Source of the DNA: Prochlorococcus sp. AG-347-M18
Lineage (GTDB): Bacteria; Cyanobacteriota; Cyanobacteriia; PCC-6307; Cyanobiaceae
Direction of reading: 5' to 3'
DNA: 64,000 bases
NCBI GenBank assembly: GCA_003281165.1
Contig: QCCT01000002.1
Coordinates: forward strand, 107,612-171,611
The translations under genes were made by a program, and so were the position numbers. Positions 20,230 to 29,861 of the stretch are shown piece after piece. Every line of letters begins with the position of its first letter. The stretch's first letter is position 1. The notes under the pieces are model-generated. The model had not been told where the DNA came from and ran no database searches. It saw only the letters and a list, made by a program, of their open reading frames with translations.

Positions 20230-22317
20230 ATGGATACCTCAATTTTTAGATATGGAGAATTACCAGAATTTAAAGAATTTACTCCCGAAAACATCAGTAA
20301 TCAATTTCCAGTAGTACTAGAAAACCTAGCCGAAGATTTTAATAACATTGAGAAAAATTTATCTAATTACCTTATTCAAAATAATTTAAATTGGGATAAG
20401 GTAATAAATCCATTAAATGAATTAAATGAAATTCTCAGATGGAGTTGGGGAGTAATAAGTCATCTAAATGCTGTAAATAATTCTGAAAGTCTTAGAGATA
20501 TTTATTCAAAATTTCTTCCCAAGATTATTAGCTTGAGTAATAAATTCGGACAAAGTAAAATAATTTACAAATCTTTAGTCAAGCTTAAAGAAACAAATAA
20601 TTTTGATCAAATCAGAAACAGAATTTTAGATAAAGAAATTCTTGAGATGCAACATAGAGGAATTTCACTACAAAAAAATGATCAAGAAAATTTCAATAAT
20701 ATTGCAGAAAAGCTTGGAAAGTTATCAACAGATTTCAGCAACAATGTTCTAGATGCCACTAATAAATGGTTTTTGATACTAAATAAAAAATCCGAAGTTG
20801 AAGGTCTTCCTGAACGAGTACTTGAATTGATGGCAATTTCTGCACAAAATCACTTAAAAAAAGACAAAGAAGTTGATATTAAAAATGGTCCTTGGAAATT
20901 AAGTTTAGATATACCAACCTATACTTCATTTATGACATATGCAAACGACCGTAACCTTAGAGAGAAACTTTATAAGGCATTCGTTAGTAGAGCGTCTCAA
21001 GGAGAAAAAAATAATTCTCAAATCATTGAAGAGATATTATCTCTTAGAACTAAACAGGCTAATCTTCTCGGTTATAACAGTTGGGCTGAATTAAGTTTGT
21101 CAACGAAAATGGCGAAAGAAATTAAAAATGTTGAAAACCTTTTAGAGGAATTGAGAGAACCAGCATTCAAAACCGCAAAAATTGAATTAGAAACTCTTGA
21201 TAAGTTTTCTAAAGCTAATGGATTTCCAAAATCACAGGATATTGAGCCATGGGATATTAGTTATTGGTCAGAACTTCTTAGAAAAGAAAAGTTTAATTTG
21301 GATCAAGAGTCTTTAAGGCCTTGGTTCCCACTAAATGATGTTTTGAAAGGTTTATTTAAATTAAGTGAAAAGCTTTTTGAAATAAAAGTGGTAGAGGCAA
21401 CTGATGAGGCTCCTTTATGGAATGATGACGTCTTGTTTTTTAATATCCTCAATAAAGAAGATAATAAAATAGCATCTTTTTACCTCGACCCATATTCTCG
21501 GCCTGAATCAAAAAGAGGAGGGGCTTGGATGGATGAATGTTTGAATAAAAATAATATCGGTAAAGAGACTCTCCCTGTAGCTTATCTTGTTTGTAACCAG
21601 ACTCCCCCATCAAAAGACAAACCAAGTTTGATGAGTTTTGAAGAAGTTCAGACACTGTTTCATGAATTTGGTCATGGTCTCCAACACATGCTTACTACTG
21701 TAAATCTTCCTCAAGCAGCTGGTATCAATAATATCGAATGGGATGCAGTAGAACTTCCAAGTCAATTCATGGAAAACTGGTGTTTCCATAAAAACACACT
21801 TTTGAATATTGCTAAGCACTATAAAACAGGAGAAAAATTATCCGACGAAAATTTTGAAAAGCTCCTAAAGAATAGAACTTTTAATTGTGGCATGGCTACT
21901 CTTAGACAACTACATTTCGCGCTAACAGACCTCAGATTACACAGTATTATTGATAACAACAAAGGTAAAACAGCAGATGAAATAAGAAGAGAAATTGCAA
22001 AACAAACTACTGTTATTGAACCAATTCAAGAAGATCAATTTCTTTGTTGTTTTAGTCATATATTTGCAGGCGGATATTCTGCAGGATATTACTCATATAA
22101 ATGGGCTGAAGTTCTAAGTGCTGATGCATTTTCAATGTTCGAAGAAGCTGATCTAGAAAATTCTGAAGATTTAAAGCTAATAGGAAAGAAATTTAAAGAT
22201 ACAATACTTAGCCTAGGTGGAAGCTTACCTCCATTAGAAATATTTAAACTTTTCAGGGGGAGAGAGCCACAAACTGATTCATTAATAAGGCACTTAGGTC
22301 TTTCTGGGACTACATAA
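20230..22317 (+). CDS. prlC: Oligopeptidase A-like M3 metallopeptidase
   Basis: This cytosolic zinc peptidase degrades short peptides such as cleaved signal peptides. The zinc motif is HEFGH at residues 478-482 in QTLFHEFGHGLQHML, and the third ligand Glu is expected in NNIEWDAVELPSQFMENW. The C-terminal FAGGYSAGYYSYKWAEVLSADAF segment is characteristic of M3A peptidases. The length of 695 residues fits. It starts 12 bp after ndhD and its last eight bases overlap the convergent lipase-like gene. Confidence 0.95.
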   Translation: MDTSIFRYGELPEFKEFTPENISNQFPVVLENLAEDFNNIEKNLSNYLIQNNLNWDKVINPLNELNEILRWSWGVISHLNAVNNSESLRDIYSKFLPKIISLSNKFGQSKIIYKSLVKLKETNNFDQIRNRILDKEILEMQHRGISLQKNDQENFNNIAEKLGKLSTDFSNNVLDATNKWFLILNKKSEVEGLPERVLELMAISAQNHLKKDKEVDIKNGPWKLSLDIPTYTSFMTYANDRNLREKLYKAFVSRASQGEKNNSQIIEEILSLRTKQANLLGYNSWAELSLSTKMAKEIKNVENLLEELREPAFKTAKIELETLDKFSKANGFPKSQDIEPWDISYWSELLRKEKFNLDQESLRPWFPLNDVLKGLFKLSEKLFEIKVVEATDEAPLWNDDVLFFNILNKEDNKIASFYLDPYSRPESKRGGAWMDECLNKNNIGKETLPVAYLVCNQTPPSKDKPSLMSFEEVQTLFHEFGHGLQHMLTTVNLPQAAGINNIEWDAVELPSQFMENWCFHKNTLLNIAKHYKTGEKLSDENFEKLLKNRTFNCGMATLRQLHFALTDLRLHSIIDNNKGKTADEIRREIAKQTTVIEPIQEDQFLCCFSHIFAGGYSAGYYSYKWAEVLSADAFSMFEEADLENSEDLKLIGKKFKDTILSLGGSLPPLEIFKLFRGREPQTDSLIRHLGLSGTT

Positions 22318-22921
22318 CAATTTCATCGATAATTTTTTCAACCACAGATTTATTTCTTACAAGATTTCTATGTTTATATACTTTTACTGATATTTTTTTT
22401 CCAAAATTTAAATTTGTCCACCAGCTAGGGAAAACCATTAGATCCCAATAAGTAAAGAAATTTATACACTCGATTTCATCAAGAAAATAATCATTATTTG
22501 CGAGTCCTCTTAAAAACTTACTATTTATTTTCATTTCTGATATTCCTCTAAAAGGGTATTTAGGTATTAATTGAGCCATTAAAGTTCCTTTGTGAGGCGA
22601 ACCTATAGATATTAATCTTCTTGTTCTTTTATATCCATTAAATTTTTGAAGCCAGTGCCTGCCAATTATTCCTCCCATAGAAAATCCCAAAATATCTATT
22701 TCTTTTTCTAAACCATATTTCTCTAAAATTAATTCGTTTAATTTATAAGTCAAATCCAGAATTGAAGTCATTCCATATGAATGCTTAAGAGTTGGGGCAA
22801 AATATTCAATACCAATATCATCAAGTTTTTGGGTAATAGAAGAAAAAATACTTGAATTATTCCAAAGACCATGAATCAATATAATGGGATTTCTTTTTGC
22901 CAATACTTTAATTATTTTCAA
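22310..22921 (-). CDS. Lipase-like alpha/beta hydrolase
   Basis: This 203-residue alpha/beta hydrolase opens with PIILIHGLWNN (oxyanion region) and has the nucleophile elbow GFSMGG with Ser81. A later SIGSPHKGTLMAQL segment is typical of the triacylglycerol-lipase/PGAP1-like group. A possible catalytic Asp and His follow in TYWDLMVFPSW and VYKHRNLV. The substrate is unknown. The start appears to be TTG, since no ATG precedes the beta-strand. It overlaps folB by 14 bases upstream and the convergent prlC by eight bases downstream. Confidence 0.82.
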   Translation of the reverse strand: MKIIKVLAKRNPIILIHGLWNNSSIFSSITQKLDDIGIEYFAPTLKHSYGMTSILDLTYKLNELILEKYGLEKEIDILGFSMGGIIGRHWLQKFNGYKRTRRLISIGSPHKGTLMAQLIPKYPFRGISEMKINSKFLRGLANNDYFLDEIECINFFTYWDLMVFPSWWTNLNFGKKISVKVYKHRNLVRNKSVVEKIIDEIVM

Positions 22922-23270
22922 GAATTCTTACTATTGAAACCTTTCCATCGAAACCTGTGATTGGAGGATTGCATTTTGTCAAAATAATTTTAATTTTAGA
23001 AAGCTTAAATTCCTGATCAATGATTTCTAGAATTGCGTTTGAATATTTTTCGATTGTGAAGCAATATATTTTCTTTGATTGAACTTTTAAAATTTGAACT
23101 AACTTTGAATAATCAACTGTTTTTTTTATATCATCATTTAATGTACATTTTTCAAAATCAGTCCACAAAAATATATCTAAAATAAATAATTGTCCTAATT
23201 CCCTTTCTTCATCAAGAACGCCTACCCTAGCCCAAAGTTTAATATTCTCAATTTTTAAAAAAGTTTCCAT
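22908..23270 (-). CDS. folB: Dihydroneopterin aldolase
   Basis: FolB cleaves 7,8-dihydroneopterin to 6-hydroxymethyl-dihydropterin in folate synthesis. The 120-residue protein matches the family's small tunnel-fold length. It starts with IENIKLWARVGVLDEERELGQLFILDI, where the conserved Glu follows the strand, and later has VDYSKLVQIL and a C-terminal ILTKCNPPITGFDGKVSIVRI with the NPP segment and active-site Lys. It is 11 bp downstream of proA and overlaps the next gene. Confidence 0.93.
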   Translation of the reverse strand: METFLKIENIKLWARVGVLDEERELGQLFILDIFLWTDFEKCTLNDDIKKTVDYSKLVQILKVQSKKIYCFTIEKYSNAILEIIDQEFKLSKIKIILTKCNPPITGFDGKVSIVRILENN

Positions 23271-23281
23271 CTTTAAAATTT

Positions 23282-24592
23282 TTAAAGATTTTTATGTGTA
23301 TATATAGCCTTTCCTGATGAGAAATCATCAACTATATTCCCATCACCTTTAAGGAAATATTTATAAGTTACCAAACCTTCTAGACCTACAGGTCCCCTTG
23401 GTGGAAGAGTTTGAGTAGAAATACCAACTTCAGCTCCGAATCCATATCTAAAGCCATCGGCAAACCTTGTAGAGCAATTATGAAAAACACCTGCACTATC
23501 AACTACATTCATAAATTTATTAGCAGTATTTGAATTTTCAGTAATTATTCCATCTGTATGTTTTGAACTATATTTTTGAATATGTGTGATTGCTTCCTCA
23601 AGATCATCAACAATTTTTATCGATAAAATTAAATCCAAATATTCAGTTTTCCAATCTTCTAGACTAGCCTCATACTTTAACCCTAATTCAACTGATCTCT
23701 TATCTCCAATTAATTTAACATCATTAGAATTAAACAAAGGGATGGCCCTTTCTAAAAAAGCTGGTGCTATATCTCTATGGACTAATAAAGTTTCGATAGC
23801 ATTACATGCTGCAGAATATTGAATTTTGCTATCTAGAGCAACTGATAAAGCCATCTCTAGATTTGCCTCAATATCTATAAACAAATGACAAATTCCATCA
23901 GCATGGCCCAGCACAGGAATTCTTGTATTCTCCTGAATAAATTTAACTAATTCATTACTTCCTCTTGGAATAATTAAATTGATATAGTTCTCAAGATTTA
24001 ACATCGACATACTATCTTTTCTGCTTGTAAGTAAGCATATTGCATTTTCATCAAGACCTGATTTATTTAACCCCTGTTGTAAGGCATTGACTATTGCAAT
24101 ATTCGTTAAATTAGCTTCACTTCCGCCCTTTAGAATTACTCCATTACCTGATCTTATTGCTAAGGAACTAATCTGCATAACAGCATCTGGCCTAGATTCA
24201 AAAATAACCCCTAATACACCTATAGGTACAGTTTTTCTTTCAAGGATCAATCCTTTGGAAAGCTCTCTTTTTATCTGAACTTGATTTACTGGATCTGCTA
24301 AGTCTCCAACTTTTCTTACCCCAACAATTCCTGAATATAATTTTTCTTTTGATAACTTTAATCTAGAGAGTAAGGCCTTTGAAATCCCCTTCTTTTCAGC
24401 TCTTTTGTAGTCCTGATTATTAGCCTCTAATATTTCTTTAGTATTTTTTTCTAGATAATCAGCCATAAAATTTAAGGCCTTAATTCGATTTTGATTTTCA
24501 GTCTGACTTATTTTTATTGATGCCAAACGAACTTGATCTGCTTTTTGTAAAAGATCAGTACCTGGTTGAGGGACTTCAAAGATATTGGCCAT
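23282..24592 (-). CDS. proA: Glutamate-5-semialdehyde dehydrogenase (gamma-glutamyl phosphate reductase)
   Basis: ProA reduces gamma-glutamyl phosphate with NADPH to glutamate semialdehyde, the second step of proline synthesis. It has an aldehyde-dehydrogenase fold with PIGVLGVIFESRPDAVMQI, SGNGVILKGGSEA, and the catalytic Cys in YSAACNAIETLLVH. The C-terminal EVGISTQTLPPRGPVGLEGLVTYKY is a strong ProA signature. The length of 436 residues is normal. proB is not in this window. It is the first gene of the short leftward folB/lipase run. Confidence 0.97.
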   Translation of the reverse strand: MANIFEVPQPGTDLLQKADQVRLASIKISQTENQNRIKALNFMADYLEKNTKEILEANNQDYKRAEKKGISKALLSRLKLSKEKLYSGIVGVRKVGDLADPVNQVQIKRELSKGLILERKTVPIGVLGVIFESRPDAVMQISSLAIRSGNGVILKGGSEANLTNIAIVNALQQGLNKSGLDENAICLLTSRKDSMSMLNLENYINLIIPRGSNELVKFIQENTRIPVLGHADGICHLFIDIEANLEMALSVALDSKIQYSAACNAIETLLVHRDIAPAFLERAIPLFNSNDVKLIGDKRSVELGLKYEASLEDWKTEYLDLILSIKIVDDLEEAITHIQKYSSKHTDGIITENSNTANKFMNVVDSAGVFHNCSTRFADGFRYGFGAEVGISTQTLPPRGPVGLEGLVTYKYFLKGDGNIVDDFSSGKAIYTHKNL

Positions 24593-24659
24593 CTATTTTT
24601 TTTAATTAATTTAATAATAATTCAAATCAAGGATTCTTTAAACAAACTTTCTTTGTAAA

Positions 24660-27600
24660 TTAATATCTAAAAAATAATTGAACTTGACTTTTCCAGTCTC
24701 CATTAGAATCATAGGAGCCTAATAATTCTAAGTTTGGATTAGCCTGAAATGTCAAAATTCCTGTAGGTGGGAGATCTTCTCTACCTGGAACACTCTGAAA
24801 TGCAAAATTTATTGCATCAGTAATATCAAGTCCTATTTCAGCTACCCAAGCTTGAGAAGAAAATTCCTCATTAGAAGATGTTTGCCCATCATTTTCTATA
24901 TCTAAGTTCTCATTAGAAAAAATATTATTTAAAGAATCATTATTTTCTATTAAAGCTGGATATAAAGACAACTGAAGCCTTTCATTAAAAGCTTCAGCAT
25001 TATTAAGTTGAGAAATAAATGCTCTATTTATTAAATTTGCAGAATTACCTCCAATTAAGCCGATTATTTGAGACCTGTTATAACTTGGAGTACTCCTTAA
25101 TTGAATCCTTTTATTTTCATCTTCGAAAGATAACTGATCTAAAAATCCTTCGTAAGAAGCTTCAATTCTTATAAGTCTTGTATTGCCAATTCCAAAGGAA
25201 CCAAAACCACTTGAAGTCTCATCTGCATCAAGATCACCAGAGATATTTGAATCCTGATTATTTTCACTTATCGGTATAATCGAATCTGGGACTTTGCTAA
25301 CTAGAGAAAAGTTAATAAATGGTACTACGCCACTTCTTGATGCAAATAAAATATAATTATCCTTATTTTTATCAAGTTTAAAAGGGGTAGTATACAAATT
25401 CGCTCTCCCTTTTTTAAGGTAAATAAGACCTCTAGCATTTAAATCTTTACCAACCGCTCCATTTATATTAAGGTCTAATTTAGTATCTATATAAGCTTGA
25501 ACTATCTCTGAATATTGAAGTTTAAACTCTGGTCCAAGCTTTAATTTAAGATTATTAAAACTCAAATTATCCAAATAATTAGGCAAAGTTTCTCCTAAAA
25601 GAACTGAATTCAAAATTGTTTCATTAGAAATTATTTCAATATTTTCATTATTATTCCAATAAAGTTCTGGCCAATCTTTTTTATCTTTTTTTCGTTTAAT
25701 ATTATTTTCTTTTTTATTATTTTGATTAGTGCTATTAAATTTCATAAATCCATTATTAAGAGATAAATTACCCCCTAAAACAGGCTTTTGAAATGACCCA
25801 TTTAAATCTAAATCTGAATCAACTAAAAAGTTGAAATTATCTGACTTTATTTTGAATTTATTAGTTTTTAAATTAATCTCTGCTTCCCGAGATTCATTTT
25901 GACTATAAAAAGGCAAAGAACCTTGTATAAAAATATTTCCAGAATCTTCCGACTTTGCTTTAAAATTCTTGATCTCCAAAGAATCAAAATCAAAAATTAT
26001 CAAGCTATTAATATCTTGAATTATATTGTTATAAAAATCTATTTCAGAATCTTCAATTACAATAAATCCATTTAAGATAGGTTTATTTATAGTACCTTTT
26101 ATTATCATTCTAAGATTTGAGTTTCCATCTTTAAAAGTAAAGTAATCATCAGCAGAAATATCTATTAATTCGAGAAACTTACCATTACCATTTAATCTTA
26201 GATCTAAGTTTTCTTCTCTATTAATAGGTATTGTGCCTTTTATACTGATAGGAGTTTTAGATTCATTTATAAGCAATGAAAAATCAATATTAAAAACTGA
26301 ATTATTAAATTCAATTAGTCCTTTATCAAATATTATTTGGTTATTTCTTATTGATGAATTATTAGAAGAAATCACATTAGAGAAAGATTTAGTATCAAGA
26401 TCATAAAATAAATTCATATCTAATCCTCCAAGAAAATCTTTCGGTTGATTTAAAAAGATATTTATTAAACTTACAGGTAGTTTTTTTATATTTAAAGAAC
26501 CTTTTCCTCTTAATAATCCTCCTTCTAAATCAATAGAAAATTCCTCTTCTTCATTTTTATAATCATCCCTAGAAACATCAAGATATCCATTTAATTTTGC
26601 ATTCAATTTATAATTAGCTGGTCTATCGCCCTGAATAGTAATTTTTCCGTTGTATCTACTTCTAAATTTATTTAAATATTTTTGCAAATTAAATTTATCC
26701 TCTAACAAATTGCTATTTTCAATAAACTTATCTATAAAATCGATCCTCTCTTTAAATGATTTATTATCTTTATTTATTTCCAAATCGTTCAAAATATTAG
26801 ATTTACTTACAGGAATCACTTTTTTATTACCAAAGTTAAAAATATCAACAGCGGTAAGGATGGTCCAACTAGTGCTTATATCTTTGAATTCTGAATTAAT
26901 TAAATTATTTTTACTTGAGTCATATTCTACTTCAATTATTCCACCATCGATTGGATATAATGAGGAGTTTATATAAAAAGAATTATTTTTGACGCTAAAA
27001 TCAAATAATGAATTAGCTAGATTAATATTCCCATATTTACCTAAACTCCATGCAATCCGCCCAGAAAGGTATGACTGGTCTGAAGAAATTGAGCCCTCAC
27101 CATTAATAATTCCATCAATTCTATCGAATTGATTTTTACTTATAGATAATTCAAGTTCATCAAGTGGGAAATTATCAGCTGTCCAATTATAACTATCATC
27201 CTCTTTGACAATACCTATAGTACCTTTATTTGAGTTAAAAACTCTTATAAAATTTGCATTATCTAGTTTAAGATCAGAATCAAACTTGATTGAAAGAAAT
27301 GAAGGGATTGGAGAATATCTATTTTTCATGTTAAGCACAAATTCATTATTTTCATTTTTAATATTTCCCTCCCATATTTCTCTAATGCGGATACCTTTAA
27401 AGTGTGGGTAATCAAGATTAAAGTTTATCGAAATATTAGGATCAGCAATTTTTCCTTTTAATTCTCCTTTAGCAGTAATGAAACCCCTTATATTATTTTT
27501 TCTGAAAATGTTTAAATTAGATAATTGCGTCCTATTTATTTTAAAACTGGTATCTATATGACCAAAATTAATACCTCTTTTATCAAACCAATATGGAATA

Positions 27601-28619
27601 TTGCCCAATAATTGGATATCGGGATTGAGGCTATTCATGTATCCAATATTTCCTATTAGATCAATATTATTGGAACTTCTATTAAGTGGCACACTTAGCT
27701 TAAAATCAGAAGTCAAAGTTCCATAATTTAACTTTTCTGAATTACCAATTAGATTATTATCTTTACAAAAAAAACTAGTTAAATCTGAATTTAAATTTTC
27801 TGAGAAAGTATCCGATTTTATTTTTAAATTAGTAAAAGAAAATCTTCCTTTGCAAAATGTTTGATTTGGTAATTTATTAAATTTAAAGTTAGATTTAAAA
27901 TTTCCTTTTTTAAAACTAATTTTTCTATTTCCAATAATATATTCAGAATTCTCAAGATCTAAACCCCTTGAAAATAAATCCAGTTTTAAAAAGTCTTGAT
28001 TTAGTTTTGCATTTAATTTAAATTTTAAAAAACCTTTTTCATCAAAATTTGATTTTACATTTGCAATGATTTGTCTATTAATTGACTTATAGATAAAATT
28101 TCCTTTTACTTTTGTATTTAATCCTGCCTTTTTAAACTTAAGGATTGAATATTTATTTAAGTTAAAGTTCAATTCATATTTTAATTTTGTTTTTTTTATA
28201 CTTCTATCTTTTTCATAAGGTTTATCTCTTTTAAAAAAATCTCTATCAATGTTAATTGCAGTTTGCTCAGGGCTTATTTTTACTATCCATTTTTGTTTTA
28301 AAAAAGATCTAAAAGGCATAATGCCCACATATACATTTTTAGCTTTAATTTCAGAATCAATATCTTTTGTATCATTAATTTTTGAATTACTTACAGAAAA
28401 ACCTAGAAATCTAATCCCGACATAATCTCCCAACTCAACATTCTTATCTAAAAGATTCGCAATACTTTCTTCTAATTCTAATTTCCTAGAATTATAAGTT
28501 TCTTCTAATAAATTATTTAATAAAAAAGTGCCAAAAAAACCTAAGGGAAGAAGCATCCCTAATAAAAGAATCTTAGTATTTAAATTTAGGAATCTAATTT
28601 TTTTCAAGTTAGAGCCCAA
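24660..28619 (-). CDS. TamB/DUF490-family envelope protein
   Basis: This 1319-residue protein has one N-terminal membrane anchor (about residues 16-38) followed by a very long beta-rich, Asn/Lys-rich region expected to lie in the periplasm. The last 250 residues match the TamB C-terminal domain: DLNINGAVGKDLNARGLIYLKKG, RLIRIEASYEGFLDQLSFEDENKRIQL split by short gaps, then SYDSNGDWKSQVQLFFRY at the end. TamB-like proteins bridge inner and outer membranes and are linked to outer-membrane protein insertion or lipid transfer. The start appears to be TTG at 28619. It is shorter than many cyanobacterial homologues. Confidence 0.87.
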   Translation of the reverse strand: MGSNLKKIRFLNLNTKILLLGMLLPLGFFGTFLLNNLLEETYNSRKLELEESIANLLDKNVELGDYVGIRFLGFSVSNSKINDTKDIDSEIKAKNVYVGIMPFRSFLKQKWIVKISPEQTAINIDRDFFKRDKPYEKDRSIKKTKLKYELNFNLNKYSILKFKKAGLNTKVKGNFIYKSINRQIIANVKSNFDEKGFLKFKLNAKLNQDFLKLDLFSRGLDLENSEYIIGNRKISFKKGNFKSNFKFNKLPNQTFCKGRFSFTNLKIKSDTFSENLNSDLTSFFCKDNNLIGNSEKLNYGTLTSDFKLSVPLNRSSNNIDLIGNIGYMNSLNPDIQLLGNIPYWFDKRGINFGHIDTSFKINRTQLSNLNIFRKNNIRGFITAKGELKGKIADPNISINFNLDYPHFKGIRIREIWEGNIKNENNEFVLNMKNRYSPIPSFLSIKFDSDLKLDNANFIRVFNSNKGTIGIVKEDDSYNWTADNFPLDELELSISKNQFDRIDGIINGEGSISSDQSYLSGRIAWSLGKYGNINLANSLFDFSVKNNSFYINSSLYPIDGGIIEVEYDSSKNNLINSEFKDISTSWTILTAVDIFNFGNKKVIPVSKSNILNDLEINKDNKSFKERIDFIDKFIENSNLLEDKFNLQKYLNKFRSRYNGKITIQGDRPANYKLNAKLNGYLDVSRDDYKNEEEEFSIDLEGGLLRGKGSLNIKKLPVSLINIFLNQPKDFLGGLDMNLFYDLDTKSFSNVISSNNSSIRNNQIIFDKGLIEFNNSVFNIDFSLLINESKTPISIKGTIPINREENLDLRLNGNGKFLELIDISADDYFTFKDGNSNLRMIIKGTINKPILNGFIVIEDSEIDFYNNIIQDINSLIIFDFDSLEIKNFKAKSEDSGNIFIQGSLPFYSQNESREAEINLKTNKFKIKSDNFNFLVDSDLDLNGSFQKPVLGGNLSLNNGFMKFNSTNQNNKKENNIKRKKDKKDWPELYWNNNENIEIISNETILNSVLLGETLPNYLDNLSFNNLKLKLGPEFKLQYSEIVQAYIDTKLDLNINGAVGKDLNARGLIYLKKGRANLYTTPFKLDKNKDNYILFASRSGVVPFINFSLVSKVPDSIIPISENNQDSNISGDLDADETSSGFGSFGIGNTRLIRIEASYEGFLDQLSFEDENKRIQLRSTPSYNRSQIIGLIGGNSANLINRAFISQLNNAEAFNERLQLSLYPALIENNDSLNNIFSNENLDIENDGQTSSNEEFSSQAWVAEIGLDITDAINFAFQSVPGREDLPPTGILTFQANPNLELLGSYDSNGDWKSQVQLFFRY

Positions 28620-28671
28620 AAATAGAGTAGGCTTACAAAATATAAGAAATTAATCAGGTCAAAGCCACTAA

Positions 28672-29115
28672 ATGTCTTTTTTTGAACTATTAGAGAACAC
28701 ACCCAAAATTTTTGGATTATTTGGAATATTTCTTTTTATTTGCACCATAGCAGCTTTTGTATTTAATTTTGGTTTTAAATTTCGAATAATTGGAGCAACT
28801 ATCTTTTCGTTATTGCTTTCTTTGAGTAGTTGGGCATTTATACAAAGTTACACCGAAAAGGTTGTAATAGAAGGTGCAAAATATGTTCCAATTGTTTATG
28901 ACAATGGGTTCGACTTAATTATTGCTAAAGCAGATGATAACTTTCCAGAAGAATCTATTAAACCAACTTTAGAACAATTATCAGAAAACTTAAAGAAAGG
29001 CAGCAGATCTGGTGCAAATGTAAAAATAAAGATAAGAAAACTTGAAAAATTTTCAGATGGTGTAAGTAAACCAGTGGTCATAGGAGAAGTTCAGAAAAAT
29101 ATCAAAATGAATTAG
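28672..29115 (+). CDS. ycf51: Ycf51 family protein (DUF2518)
   Basis: This 147-residue protein has two N-terminal membrane segments (about residues 12-33 and 37-56) and a soluble C-terminal part. The order (hydrophobic pair, then FIQSYTEKVVIEGAKYVPIVYDNG, then a charged tail) matches Ycf51, a conserved protein of cyanobacteria and some algal plastids with no assigned function. It starts 52 bp from the divergent TamB-like gene and precedes the DUF4332-like gene by 11 bp. The identification rests on recalled similarity. Confidence 0.72.
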   Translation: MSFFELLENTPKIFGLFGIFLFICTIAAFVFNFGFKFRIIGATIFSLLLSLSSWAFIQSYTEKVVIEGAKYVPIVYDNGFDLIIAKADDNFPEESIKPTLEQLSENLKKGSRSGANVKIKIRKLEKFSDGVSKPVVIGEVQKNIKMN

Positions 29116-29126
29116 CCTGTTAAAAA

Positions 29127-29534
29127 ATGGAAAGCAAAACCTTTTTAGATTTTTTGCCAACTAATTTTAGACATGAGAAATCTTTTTTTATTCAAAATAA
29201 TCTAACTGACTTTGAAAAATTAAGTAATCTTTCGGACCTAGATATAAATGAGATTCAAAGAAAATCTTCACTTTGTACATTAAATAATCTAAAGAAAATT
29301 AGAGCTATAGCTATTTTTAAAAAAGAAATTGGAATTTCTCCACCGCAAGCATATCTACTTTTACATTGCGGTATATCTTCTATTAAATCATTATCACTAT
29401 CTACTCCTTACGAATTAGAACGCAAAATTGGTAGATTAGAAAGAAATCTTAGAGTAAAAAATGAGACAGATACAACTTTTAATCTCTTAAAAGAGTGGAT
29501 TAAAAAAGCAAGTCAAATCGAAAAATCTATTTGA
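29127..29534 (+). CDS. Helix-hairpin-helix protein, DUF4332-like
   Basis: This 135-residue soluble protein is mostly alpha-helical. Two stretches look like helix-hairpin-helix units: LTDFEKLSNLSDLDINEIQR and the later GISPPQAYLLLHCGISSIKSL, SLSTPYELERKIGRLER. This pattern resembles DUF4332, a family related to the HhH DNA-binding folds of DNA polymerase X-like proteins. No catalytic site is seen. DNA binding is possible but unproven. It is 11 bp downstream of ycf51. Confidence 0.68.
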   Translation: MESKTFLDFLPTNFRHEKSFFIQNNLTDFEKLSNLSDLDINEIQRKSSLCTLNNLKKIRAIAIFKKEIGISPPQAYLLLHCGISSIKSLSLSTPYELERKIGRLERNLRVKNETDTTFNLLKEWIKKASQIEKSI

Positions 29535-29587
29535 AATCTTGGTTAAAAAAATTTTTTTAATGTAGAATTTAGAAAAAGTAAGTGATA

Positions 29588-29854
29588 ATGAAACCTTTAT
29601 TATTTTTGTTATTTTTGTTTTCCAACTCTTTATACCCTGTCTATAGTCAATCTAACTTATTGGAAAGTGTAAAAAAGAATCCAAACGAAGCAAGGAATTT
29701 ATGTAATAAGTTTAGAGAGTTTAATTCAAAAGGTATTTCAGCTAGTTCAGATAAAGCTATAAATTATGTATCAAACAAAAAAAAGTTAACTCCCGTTAAC
29801 GCAGAGATCTTTTCTATTTACGTCATTGGGCTGCACTGTCCAGACATTATCTAA
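29588..29854 (+). CDS. Small secreted protein of unknown function
   Basis: This 88-residue protein begins with a clear signal peptide: MKPLLFLLFLF, then a likely cleavage after VYS near residue 20. The mature part is about 68 residues, basic and helical, with two Cys (in LCNKFREF and LHCPDII) that could form a disulphide in the periplasm. I chose ATG at 29588 over the GTG at 29582 because it gives a standard signal peptide. No family is recognised, but the mature form resembles small exported proteins seen across marine picocyanobacteria. It ends 7 bp before the CocE-like gene. Confidence 0.72.
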   Translation: MKPLLFLLFLFSNSLYPVYSQSNLLESVKKNPNEARNLCNKFREFNSKGISASSDKAINYVSNKKKLTPVNAEIFSIYVIGLHCPDII

Positions 29855-29861
29855 AGCTTAG

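Noticed and set aside
29543..29560. Perfect A7T7-centred palindrome before the small secreted gene
   Set aside because: It is made only of A and T runs, which are expected by chance in this genome; no regulatory reading is supported.
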